Positions 1 through 11,400 of a stretch of DNA of 64,000 nucleotides are shown here, in pieces. The position numbers and the translations under genes were made by a program. A model generated the notes under the pieces. The model had not been told where the DNA came from and made no database searches. It was given only the letters and a program-made list of their open reading frames with translations. The DNA is from Mangifera indica (taxonomy: Eukaryota > Streptophyta > Magnoliopsida > Sapindales > Anacardiaceae), in assembly GCF_011075055.1 (NCBI RefSeq), contig NW_025401106.1:248001-312000 (forward strand), read 5' to 3'. Position 1 is the first letter of the stretch. The number at the start of each line of letters is the position of its first letter.

Positions 1-287
1 CAGAAAAAGCATGAACTAAAAAATATAAATTTGTGCCCAATTTTCGTATGAATTTTTAAAGGGTATATTTGCACTTTTAGTTATAGTGCTTGGGTTACTA
101 GTATAATACCTAATTTATTTAAAAAAAAAAAAACCAAAATTTAAAAAATTACACATTAAAAAACTCTAACTTGAATAAATATTAATATGCCTCTAAATGA
201 AAATTATCAAAAACCCCCCAAAATTGAAAAATGTTAAATTTTCAACCAAGCGGATCACACATACTAAATAAAACACACGTTGTGAAA
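1..287. other. AT-rich spacer, no gene seen
   Basis: AT-rich sequence with A-runs and no coding signal that I can support. It ends where the repeat triad begins. Confidence 0.5.
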
Positions 288-1023
288 ATAACTAGATGCA
301 TCCACCATGTGCGCCTAACCTCCCTATGTAATTAAAAGTTATCCTAAACCCCCACCATGCGTGACTTGTATGGTTTGAAAAATAACAAATGCACTCCCTT
401 GTCAACCCAAACCATCATATGTGATTCATCACATGTGATGATCCATATAATAACTGTGAATCACATGTGATAATCAAATCATATTGAATATACTATTTTC
501 AATAGACTAGACACCTACTCTAGCATAAATCCAATAACATGTGATTTATTTTTTCTATTTATTTTTTCATAAAATAGCTTGAATCTCTTACAATTTTGAT
601 AAGATTTGTTATTGGATTTATGTTAGAGTAGGTGTATAGTCTATTGAAAATAGTATATTTGATATGATTCGATCATCACATGTGATAGTTTGGGTTGAGA
701 AGGGAGTGCATTTGTTATTTTTCAAACCATACAAGTCACGCATGTAGGGGTTTAGTATAACCAGATGCATCCACCATGTGTGCCTAACCCCCCTACGTAA
801 TTAAAGGTTACCCTAAACCCCTATATGCGTGACTTGTATGGTTTGAAAAATAACAAATGCACTCCCTTCTCAACCCAAACCATCACATGTGATGATCGAA
901 TCATATCGAATATACTATTTTCAATAGACTATACACCTACTCTAACATAAATCCAATAACAAATCTTATCAAAATTGTAAGAGATTCAAGCTATTTTATG
1001 AAAAAAAACTAAATAGAAAAAAC
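288..1023. repeat. Three copies of a ~200-bp repeat, one inverted
   Basis: A unit containing the words GACTTGTATGGTTTGAAAAA and CACCTACTCTA occurs three times: about 345-540 (plus), 555-752 (inverted) and 823-1015 (plus). The second and third copies form a long hairpin centred near 785. Its loop also pairs partly with itself, with a ggggtttag motif facing its complement. The first copy is a direct repeat of the third. Short CACATGTGATG palindromes recur inside the units. No coding capacity and no clear target duplication were found. A MITE-like or foldback element with a partial duplication is the simplest reading. Confidence 0.75.
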
Positions 1024-2225
1024 CGCAAGGAAAAACACCCTAAATCTATACCAACATACTTAAATATTGACACTATAAGTTATTAAATATGATATGGGAT
1101 AACTTACTAACCTTTTTTATTTCATTTTTGTCAAAAAAAAAAAAAAAAACAAACAAAATCATCAGTTATTGAGTTCGGTGAACAAGGTTGTGCAATGGGT
1201 ATGGGAATGCAAGGTAAGAATGGAAGATTTCAAAGTTGGAAATGAATATAAAATTTGTTTATATATAGGAATTTTCATCAAAGTGTAAAATGTTGATTAT
1301 ATTGTTTGACACTAAAAATTTTGGTTAATTATGTTTTGGTTATTATGGTTTTCAATTGTGAATAGATATTAATAAGATTAAAGCTGAAATGACAAAATGA
1401 CCATTCAAGAATCATTGAAGGTGTATCCAATAACAGTATCAAATAATATTATAATCTTTGTATAGGCAATTTATTAAGTAATGTTGACTTTGTAACAATT
1501 GAATGCCACATTTTTTATTAACTAGTGATTTTATTTGTATTTATTAGATGGATAAACTGAAAATATAATCATCAAACTCACAATCACTATTATACTAGAT
1601 AAGTTAAAATTTTATAAATATGTCAAAAAATCGAACATATTTGTTAGATAGATGAACTAAAGAGATAGTAATCGAACTTATAATTACTATACTTGATAAG
1701 TTAAAGTTTTACTAACGTGTTAGAGATCATTAAACACCTATAAAAGGTTGTAAAAGTTCAAAAAATTAAAATAGCAAATTGCATCCTTAATTATTGATTA
1801 AATGGATAGATTAGAAAAACCAAATCGTACATAACACGAGGACGAGGAGACGTCGGTGATTTGAACATTAGAATAAAATAAAATTAGTAAGTAATAAACA
1901 ATCCCGCGGGTTTCTCCAACAAACAAGGGCAGTTGTTGAAACCAAATTGCATCGGCGTCTTAGTTAAAACAATACGACCACGTTTTATTTATTTAAATGA
2001 AATGACGTGTTCGCAAATTGCATCTGCGTCTTAATTGGTCGAAAGTGGACGACAGAAACATGTTCAATAATCCATAAATAAAATAATACAGGCAAGTGAT
2101 GCCGACACGTGTTCAACTTGTCAGAGCGATGGCGTCTAATTAAGCCACTTGAGTCCACATCACCTTCTTTTCCTTTTTAAGTGCGATATTTCTCGGTGCC
2201 TTTCTTTGCGTTTGTGACAGACAAT
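1024..2225. other. AT-rich spacer, no gene seen
   Basis: There is an A-run near 1133-1149 and moderately AT-rich unique-looking sequence. No reading frame, splice pattern or RNA gene is recognisable. The stretch ends with the 11-bp left target duplication (2215-2225) of the next element. Confidence 0.5.
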
Positions 2226-3129
2226 GGCCAAATAACTTGTCAACCCCAAGTTTTAGTCAATTCTCAAATCACACCCACAGAATTTGAAAAACCCAAAGTT
2301 CCACCATAGCATAGGTTAACTTCCCTTAAAAAAGTAAGAGTAAAATTGTTATTTCATTAATTATATTAAAAAATATAAAATTCATTCCATTCTCCCCCCA
2401 CAGTTTTAAAAACTAACAATTTCACATATGTCTAAAATTTTTCAACTTTTAAAAGTAACATTCCCTCCCCTCAAAATCTAGGGATTATTTTTCAGACTTT
2501 CTCTTACCACCATCTCTGACAACCAATGACAACGCTTTAACCCACTACTCGTTAGCCACTAGATCATCACTCTCTGGTGGAAGAAGAGACGACAAAGACA
2601 AGTTTTTATCGATTCATTTGAATTAATGAAATCTTATCGATTTCAGACGAATCGACGAAGATGAACATCTTTGTCGATTCTTCTGGAATTGATGAAGACC
2701 CTTGTCTCTATCGATTCATCTATAATCAATGAATATAAGTCTTCGTTGATTCTTCTGAAATCGACGAAAATGAGTCTTTGGTACGCCATCTAGAAGCTTC
2801 GATGGTGGTCAGTGAGATAGTGGGTTGAAGCTCTTTCTCTAGTGGTCGAAGAGCCTCTGGAAACTAAACCCTAGGTTTTGGGGGAAAAGGGGGTAAATGT
2901 TACTTTTGAAAGTTAGAAAACTTTTTGGTAAGGGTAAATTTATTAGTTTTTAAAATAGTGAGAGAAAAACTTAATGAATTTTATATTATTTTAATATAAT
3001 TAATAAAATGATAATTTTATCCTTACTTTTTTTAATCAAAGTTAGCCTATATGTGGGACTTTGGGTTTTTTAAATTTCATGGGTGTGACAAGAATTCACT
3101 AAAACTTGGGGGTGAATCGTCTTCTGGCC
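2226..3129. mobile_element. Non-autonomous MULE with 11-bp target duplication
   Basis: The element begins GGCCAAATAACTTGTCA and its other end, read inverted, begins GGCCAGAAGACGATTCA. The inverted similarity continues inward for about 280 bases per side, including the words CCCCAAGTTTTAGT and AAAACCCAAAGT. It is flanked by identical 11-bp copies of TGACAGACAAT (2215-2225 and 3130-3140). Long terminal inverted repeats with a 9-11 bp target duplication are the hallmark of Mutator-like elements. The centre (about 2600-2790) carries loosely repeated ATCGATTC-TCTG-AAT modules and no transposase, so the element is non-autonomous. Confidence 0.85.
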
Positions 3130-3140
3130 TGACAGACAAT

Positions 3141-4274
3141 TGAAAATAGGCCAGGTGACTTTCCAATCAAGGCATGATAAAACAATATTTAGAGGCGGAT
3201 GTGCCCTAAGCCGGACCCATATACTTTTTTATTCAAATTTAATTTGAATAAAAAATAGTTTAATTTAAGTTGGTTAAATTAAAACTAAAATAACTCAAAT
3301 TTAATTAGAATAAGAAATATTTGACCCAATTTATTTTGAGTTTCACTTGATTTTACGATTTTTATTTTATTTAATAATAGATAAAATAATATTATTTTAA
3401 CAATTATTTAATATGACCTAAATTAAATTACGAGTTAAGTTCAAATTAAATTGAACTATATATAAGTCAAACTTCTTCTAAATCAAATTTTGTTTGATCT
3501 AAAAAATAAGTTGACTATTATGATTTAAATTCAATTTAAATTTAAATTAAATAAATTTGAGTTAAAATATATTGAATTGAGCTTGTTTTTAAGAAAAAAA
3601 TCAACTTCTTTCAAGTTTACCCTAGAACCGATAGATTTTCACTTTTTAAACTTAAAAAAGTCATTTTCTTATTCATCTACTAAATTTGTTAAAAAAATAT
3701 GTTAATTTTTTTTTTTATAAAATTGATTAAAAAATCAAACTAAACAACAATTTTCTTCTAAATTTTTATTAAATATGTTTTTACTCTTAATTTATATTAA
3801 TTACAATATAAAATATTAAAAAAATTAAAAATAACTGTGAGTAGTAACATTTATATCTGGTAATGTTAAGAAGCACATCAATTAATACAATTATTTACTA
3901 AAATCGCATCTAATGGATGTGAATTTAGAATCCATACTAAAATCACATTAATTTGTTGCAATTTCGATAAATTCACATCTATCAGTGCAATTTTCGATTG
4001 GAATCACATTGATTTAGTGTGATTGCATCGATTTTTGACTTTGCCGATAATGAATGTTACCACAATAGTTAATCTTTAAATTCATTTAAGGTGAAATGAA
4101 AAATTAGGAAGAAAAAAGGGGAAAAAAAGTATTTAAAGTTAAAAGATAATTTGTTTATACTGTTAAGGCTATGAGTGATCTTTATCATATTATAATACTT
4201 GGAAGCATGATATAAATGCCCTTTCACGATTAAAATTGAGAAAAAAAATTACACATAAAGATTTACTTCACAAT
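3141..4274. other. AT-rich spacer with self-complementary stretch
   Basis: The part from about 3220 to 3560 is rich in complementary AAATTTAATTTGAAT / ATTCAATTTAAATTT words, suggesting a worn inverted-repeat element. No gene is visible. The stretch ends at the 9-bp target duplication of the foldback MULE. Confidence 0.4.
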
Positions 4275-4785
4275 AAAAAATATGGGATATTAATTAAAAT
4301 AGGCAACCGCATTCCCGCCTAAACCTTTTTCGGCAACAATTTTTATATTTTACCTTTTTAAGCAAACCATTGTTTTCATTCCAAACATACCCTTCGTCTA
4401 ATTTCTCACTTTACCGTAGCATTTCCCCGATTATTTGCTTTCCTTTCATGAAAAACATTAAGATTAAACTACCGTAATATTTATAAATTAAAAAACAGAT
4501 TAATATTTTATAAAATAATTTATTCTTATATATAAAAAATATTACGTTTTTCTCTAAATTATCTGTAATGAATAAAATTTATAAATTAAAAAATAGATTA
4601 ATATTTTATAAAATAATTGATTGTTATATATCGAAAATGTTAAGTTTTTTTCTAAATTATTTGTAATGAATAAAATTTATAAATTGAAAAACATATTAAT
4701 TTTTATAAAATAATTGATTCTTTTATATAAAAAACAATGCATATATCGAAAACAGTATGTTTTCCTTGAAATGGTGCATTTTCTT

Positions 4786-5313
4786 GTGGAAACGGGTGTG
4801 GGTGCGGGAATATGGAAACGGGTGTGGGAATTTTGGAAAGGGTGCGTGGACGGTGCGACAACTTCTGAAAGGGTGCGACAATTGCGGAAAGGGTGTGGCA
4901 GTTTTTGAAAGGGTGCGGGAATCGCTGAAAGGGTGCACCAACCGTGAAGGGTGTGTGGAAATTGCGAAAAGGGAGCGGCAGCTTCTAAAAGGGTACGGAA
5001 ATGGTGCGGCAGTTTCTAAAAGGGTGTGACAGTTTCTGAAAGAGTGCGACAATTACGAAAAGGGTGTGACAGCTTCTGAAAGGGTGTGTAAAAGGTGCGG
5101 CAGTTTCTGAAAAAGTGTCGTAATTGCGAAAAGGGTGCGACAGTTTCTGAAAAAGTACCGCAATTGCGGAAAGGGTGCGACAGCTTCTGAAAGGGTGTGG
5201 AATTTGCTGAAAGGGTGCTATAATTTCTGAAAGGGTGCGGTATTTTCTGAAAGGGTGCGGCATTTACTGAAAGGGTGCGGCATTTGCTGAAAGGGTGCGT
5301 GGAACTGTGCGAC
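4786..5313 (+). repeat. 20-bp minisatellite, left arm of foldback MULE
   Basis: About 26 tandem units fit the pattern GAAAGGGTGCGRCARTTKCT with small variations. Units are contiguous with no spacers. The reverse complement of this array forms the opposite arm at 5997-6555. Repeated subterminal motifs in transposons are often transposase-binding sites, but that role here is inference. Confidence 0.9.
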
Positions 5314-5460
5314 AACTCACTGCGTGGAATATATATTAATATATTATATATTAATACATATTATATTATATTATATTAATATATAATATTATATATTAAT
5401 ATTTTATTATATATTATTATATATTAATATAATATTATTATAATATTATAATATTAATAT

Positions 5461-5854
5461 TAAAAGGGTGCTTCATTTTCTGAAAGGGTGCGGGACTTTG
5501 GTAAGGGGTACGTGTGCGTGCGAGTGGGCATGTGCGCGGGCGCGCTGGTGCATGCGTGCGCGCGCGCTGGAGGCCCCGCACCCGCACGCAGCGCTAGCGC
5601 GCACGCACGCACGCACGCAGCGCTAGCGCGCACGCACGCACGCACGCAACGCCAGCGCGCGCGCCTGCACGCACCCAATGCCAGCGCCCGCACGCAGCAC
5701 CAGCAAGCGCACGTCTGCACGCCGCACCACAGTGCATGCACGTACCCGCACCCCCATTCTCGCACCCACACGCACCAATGCGCGCACACCCGCTCGCACG
5801 CACCCGCACCCCTTACCAAATTCCCGCACCCTTTCAGAAAATGTCGCACCCTTT
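5461..5854. repeat. GC-rich alternating purine-pyrimidine core of foldback MULE
   Basis: A strongly GC-rich island made of (CGCA)n, GCGCGCGC and AGCGCTAGCG words sits inside AT-rich arms. Each edge (5461-5510 and 5806-5854) carries another inverted minisatellite unit. Long stretches alternate purine and pyrimidine. Open frames on both strands (for example 5488-5889 and 5460-5849) are repetitive and begin or end in the minisatellite, so I do not treat them as coding. Confidence 0.85.
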
Positions 5855-5996
5855 TAATATTAATATTAATATTAATATTAATATTATAATATTAATATTA
5901 TATTATATATTAATATAATATTATATATTAATATAATATTATATATTAATATAATATTATATAATATGTATTAATATATAATTTATTAATATATAT

Positions 5997-6555
5997 TCCA
6001 CGCAGTGAGTTGCCGCACAATTTCACGCACCCTTTTAGAAAATGTCGCACCCTTTCAAAAATTGCCGCACGCTTTCACGCACCCGCCACGCTTGCCGCAC
6101 CCTTTCAGCAAATCCCACACCCTTTTAGAAGCTTCCGCACCCTTTCAGAAGCTTCCGCACCCTTTCAAAAGTTGTCACACCCTTTTAGAAGCTATCGCAC
6201 CCTTTTCGCAATTGCCGCACTCTTTCAGAAACTGTCGCACCCTTTTCGCACCATTTCAGAAACTACCGTACCCTTTTCGTACCCTTTCAGAAGCTGTCGC
6301 ACCCTTTCCGTAATTTCCACACACCCTTCACGGTTGGTGCACCCTTTCAGCAATTCCCGCACCCTTTCAGAACTGTCGCACTCTTTCAGCAATTGCCACC
6401 CCTTTCAGAAACTGTCGCACCCTTTCAGCAATTCTCACACCCTTTCAAAAACTGTTGCACCCTTTCTGCAATTGTCGCACCCTTTCCGCAATTGTCGCAC
6501 CCTTTCTGAAATTTTCGCACCCGTTTCCATATTCTCGCACCCACACCCCTTTCCA
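5997..6555 (-). repeat. 20-bp minisatellite, right arm of foldback MULE
   Basis: Mirror copy of the left-arm array, seen on the plus strand as repeated CGCACCCTTTCAGAAACTGT-like units. It reaches the AT-rich arm end that pairs with 4300-4780. Confidence 0.9.
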
Positions 6556-7048
6556 CAAGAAAACTCACCGTTTTCGATATATGCATTATTTTCTATATAA
6601 AAGAATCAATTATTTTATAAAAATTAATATGTTTTTCAATTTATAAATTTTATTTAGTACAGATAATTTAGAAAAAAACTTAACATTTTCGATATATAAC
6701 AATCAATTATTTTATAAAATATTAATCTATTTTTTAATTTATAAATTTTATTCATTATAGATAATTTAGAGAAAAACGTAATATTTTTTATATATAAGAA
6801 TAAATTATTTTATAAAATATTAATCTGTTTTTTAATTTATAAATATTACGGTAGTTTAATCTTAATGCTTTTCATGAAAAGTAAGCAGATAATCGGGGAA
6901 ATGCTACGGTAAAGTGAAAAATTAGACGAAGGGTATTTTTAGAATGAAAACAACGGTTTGCTTAAAAAGGTAAAATGTAAAAATTGTTACCGAAAAAGGT
7001 TTAGGCGGGAATACGACTGCCTGTTTTAATTGATATCCCAAAAAATAT

Positions 7049-8269
7049 ATTATAATCTTTATCAATATACAAATAATAAATTTATAAAATTAACAATATC
7101 AAGTAATAGAGATAAGCAAAGAGCTGGCAATGCTAAATGTATATACTTTGAATATACAAAATGAATACACTGATGATACGTTATCATATGATTGAATATT
7201 AATTTATCTTTAATTCAAAATCATCTAATTATATAATAATATATCTTTTGTTTGCTCAAAGTGTGTATACATAGTTTATGAAAGATTACTTTATTCAACC
7301 ATTTTTTTACCACATCCATACAAATGAAATCATTATTTTATTTATTATACAATTATAGCCAACAAATGAGTACAACCAAAAATACCTAGATTAAAAATTA
7401 GTAGCAAAACATATTTCTTCCCCTTATGCAGTTGACCAGCCAACCTGTGAAAATTTCTTTTTCCCCAATTTTGATAGATCCGACAACAAATAAGTGATTT
7501 TATTCAGTCTTTAGGTAGAAGCATCTATAAAATCGCAATGGAGTTGAGTAATGCACCGATTATTTTTAGTTTTTGACTTAGTTTCAAATTCTCAATTAGG
7601 GTTTTCAATATCTTGTTTAATTTCAGTATGTTTATTATTCATTGCTGAGGGAAAATGCTTGTTCGTTGAATTTTTTCCCTGACAGACCAAAAAGTCGGAT
7701 TGTTATGTTGGCTTTATGCACTTAGATTTGATTTTTGTAAATGAAAATAATGTTTTGTTAATTAGAAAAAGTTTATGTGTATCGAAAATTGTTTCTTATG
7801 CATGATTTGATTGATTTGTTGGTTAAGGCAGGGAAATCTTTGTTTTTCAATCAAATGTCTTAGCGAATTTGTTAGTTAGGTGGTCGGTTGGATGACTTAC
7901 AATATTTGATTCCGAAAACAAGTGTGTTATTCCTCTATATAACACAACTATCAAATGTCATAGTCATCTTTCATTGTTGCCCATGCCCCCCATGAACCCT
8001 AAAACAACTTACAATATTTGATCATGAGGACAAGTGTGTTGTTCCTCCATATGACATAATTGCCAAATGTCAAAGTCATCTTTCATTGTTGCTCATGCCC
8101 ACCATTCACATTATAAGTGTAAACATATGATCTCCCACTGTTTCTTTGTGGGTTGAAATACTTTGTATTGAAAACTTGTTTCTAAAACGTGTCTTTCAAA
8201 TAGTTCTTGTAATTCGTCCTTACTATTATAATAACTCATTACTCTGATCCTTGTGCCAGATCGACTTTC
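7049..8269. other. Intergenic, with a local tandem duplication
   Basis: No gene is recognised. A unit of about 113 bases is duplicated in tandem at roughly 7896-7990 and 8009-8103, sharing CTTACAATATTTGATT and TCATCTTTCATTGTTGC. The first half is AT-rich unique-looking DNA. Confidence 0.5.
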
Positions 8270-8495
8270 AAGATTACCAATACCTTCTTTCTCAACATCA
8301 CTAGTTGCTAATGGAACTCACTAAAATGGATTAGGAAAATAAATATTTATTGGAGATGTTCCATGATCAACCAAACCATGAGATGTTGTATTACAATCGA
8401 CCTCGACATTATGAACATTAGTTGAACTTCTCTTAATGTCTTCTCTTCCAACCAACTTAGGCTCTTTGATCAATGCATCATATATCTTGTCAACT
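8270..8495 (-). pseudogene. Possible transposon ORF remnant (right of insertion point)
   Basis: Read on the minus strand from 8495 there is an open frame of about 55 codons rich in charged residues, beginning near the Ty3/gypsy insertion site, followed by stops. The DNA just beyond the other end of that retrotransposon (19029-19383) also has protein-like minus-strand composition. The two could be halves of one older reading frame split by the insertion, perhaps a transposase. No diagnostic catalytic motif is visible, so the identity is speculative. Confidence 0.25.
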
Positions 8496-11400
8496 TGTAG
8501 AACCCATAGGTATGTTTAAGAGTATTTTAGTCTTTTGGTCTTGCTTGTATTTAATTATGTTTAAGCATTCAAATATATTGAAATCGCGATGCACGACCTC
8601 ATGGGGTTGCCACACGCTTGTGTATATTCTGACAAGGGGTAAAATGGTATTTTCTTATGCGTATGCATAATTTGGCTAAGTATGGAAGACATGCATGATC
8701 ATGTATAAACAGTACACGCCCATGCATAGTCAGCATATTTGAATTTTTAGATAAGAAATAGTTTCGTAGGGATTTCAGAAACTGTTACTATTGTGTAACG
8801 ACATACAAGGTCATATATAAATAGTATATGCATGTGTATTGCTAATAATAGTGAAAATAAAAAAAAAAAACCCAAACACATTTTGATGGACATTGACATT
8901 ATATTATGAAAAAATAGAGAGCTTGAAGGGTTGAGAAAACCCTTTGAAGCTAAGGTATGCATAAGAATCTGAAGAATTAGAGTTGATAAATGAAGATTCG
9001 CGCTAGTTTAAGGAAGAGAAGTAAGTAGCACCTCCTCTCCTCCTATAATCTGTGATTTTTTTATTGTGTGACCAAATTGAATTGCCTTGAATGTGTTAGG
9101 GATCAATCATTATTATAAGGTGAGAATTAAATGTTGAAGGTAGTTTACAAATTTGATTGTTTATATATGTGTGTATTTATGTTGAAAAATATATTTATTT
9201 TATTTGGTTTCATATGTATATTGGCTTTCTGTTGAGAGTGTTCATTTAGGTGGTATGCTAGAAACTTGCATGTTTCATATTGGTGATTATTTGAGACTTT
9301 CTAATTGTGTTAGAGAGATATGGTCATTTTACCATAAATTGGTTAAAGTATGTTGCTTTTGGTTGAGAATATAGGATTGTTATAGAAGTCTAAATAAGGT
9401 AAACACATGGGTTAGATAGAGGGTTACGTATGAATATTATTCTGGAAGTGTATATTGGATTGAGTGGACTGGAAGTTACAAGAAAGCATAGGACATATTT
9501 TTATAGATCATGCTACATGTCTGTGTGTCACCAAACACGTAATCATGTACTTTTTGGGGAAATCTTCCCTATGCAAGTTGATGCCATGGGTGTGTGAAAT
9601 TGAGGGTGGATACATGCTTGTCTGGTATAGGACACATGATTGTGTATCTTACCCTTATTTGTGCACTTGTGTTTAATGTACGCATGGCTATATACTATGA
9701 GAGAGTACATGATAAATACACTTCCATGTATTTTTTAGAAAAATGGAATTTAAGGATTATGAATATGGGAGTTCTTGCTTATGGTTCATGTAATGACTAT
9801 TATACTTCACATGTTTTAAGGATAATTTGTTAGAATATGCCCTAAAAACCAATCGCTTTATTGGTTTTAAGGGTTGTATATCTTGTATATACATTATTAA
9901 TAAAAGAAGAGTTCTGTCATACTTCACATGTTTTATGCGTCACTTTTATATATATATTGTAGTTGTATATTACATCTATATTAGCTACATGCATATGACA
10001 TGTGAAAAGTTCTGATGAGTTTTAATAAACGTCATCAAATCATTCCTTACATAGACAATTTGTTTGGGTAATAGTATTGCATAGTAGGTGTGTGCTATAT
10101 CACCACAGTATATCAATAGATGATATTAGACATGGTGGATATACACATGGGTAACCAATGGAACTATTTGATGGTTAAAGAACTGATCAAAGGTTATTAT
10201 ATTATATTGTTTATCGAACGTGACTGCTGAACGATGGTCACATGGGTATTAATATGTAGTCAATGATATATCATAAATCATACTAGTATATAGATCCTTT
10301 GACTTGAGACATCACAATTGTACTTTATTTCGGAACGTATAGTTCATACGGTGTATACCACGAGGCTAATCATATCTTGTTCAGAAGCTATTTTGATCAT
10401 ATGTTACTTGAGCGAGAGGATAAGTGATGATCATACAGAGATCTGTCAACTCGATTGCTCTCGAGTTCTTATACGAATATCGAGAAACATGAAAATCTAA
10501 GACACTGGTCAATGTAAATAAAAGACCATATGACTTGCTATTCGAAAAGATTAAATATTGGATTTTGACATTCCATGAATCCAAGTTTAATCGGGATGTA
10601 ATGACGGAGAGATTGGATTACATGGTAAGTGTGAGTAAGGAAGATTCATTTGACATTATGTGAAGCTTTTACTTCATTGTGATGTAGGGGTCATGGGACA
10701 TTGCTAGATGACACCACATGATCAGTGGGAGCTTCGTTTTGTAGTGAAAAATGAAGTATATCGGTTAACAATAGTTTTAGGTTATATAGTGATATAATGA
10801 AACGTATCATCTAATATAGAGCCCATAGTTATGTCACTATAAACCTTGAAGGTCACACCTATATTTCAAGGAAGAAAATGGTGTTATGAAGCTTAAAATA
10901 TTTATCTATGGTTGGCTAACACTTTCCAAGAATAAAAATTGTGTTTTTCGAATAAGATTCGAAAAAGGGGTAAAATTATCATTTTGCACCTTTTAAATTG
11001 TTTAGAAAGTTATATGAATAATTTTAGATACAAATTATTCAACATGTGTCAAATTATGACTTACTCTTAATTATCAACCAATGAGAATTAGACACATGAT
11101 TAAACTTAATAAATATCAAGTTTTAATGTAATAAATGTGAGAAATAATGAAGAAAAATAATAGATTTTCTCTTCTTCTTCTTCTTTGCCGGGAAAAGCAC
11201 CATTTTTCTTCCATTTTTCTTCCTTGAGGGGTGCAAGTCAAGAGATCACTTATTTTAGTGATTCAAGCTTCCAAACTTCAAATCAATTTACAAGGTACAA
11301 GGTAGTTTACATGTTTCTATGTTTTATTTCTTGAAACAACATGTAAATTGTATATTATCATTGTTACATATGATGTGAACATGATCTAAAAATTCTAATT

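Larger units (their letters stand above)
4284..7039. mobile_element. Long foldback MULE with perfect 9-bp target duplication
   Basis: The left end reads GGGATATTAATTAAAATAGG and the inverted right end reads GGGATATCAATTAAAACAGG. The inverted similarity then runs through the whole element, symmetric about position 5660. Identical AAAAAATAT copies flank it (4275-4283 and 7040-7048), which is the 9-bp duplication expected of the Mutator superfamily. From outside in, each arm has about 500 bases of AT-rich unique sequence, about 540 bases of a 20-bp minisatellite, about 140 bases of AATATT-type sequence, and half of a GC-rich core. No transposase is encoded. The open frames inside follow the minisatellite and are not genes. 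The arms are still about 90% alike by eye, so the insertion or last arm homogenisation is not ancient. Confidence 0.9.

Noticed and set aside
5460..5889. Open frames of up to 133 codons on both strands in the GC-rich core
   Set aside because: They are simple-repeat translations (Arg/Ala/Cys/His-rich), overlap on both strands, and run into minisatellite sequence.
4786..6555. CRISPR-like array of short repeats
   Set aside because: Units are contiguous 20-mers with no unique spacers, arranged as a palindrome inside a eukaryotic transposon.
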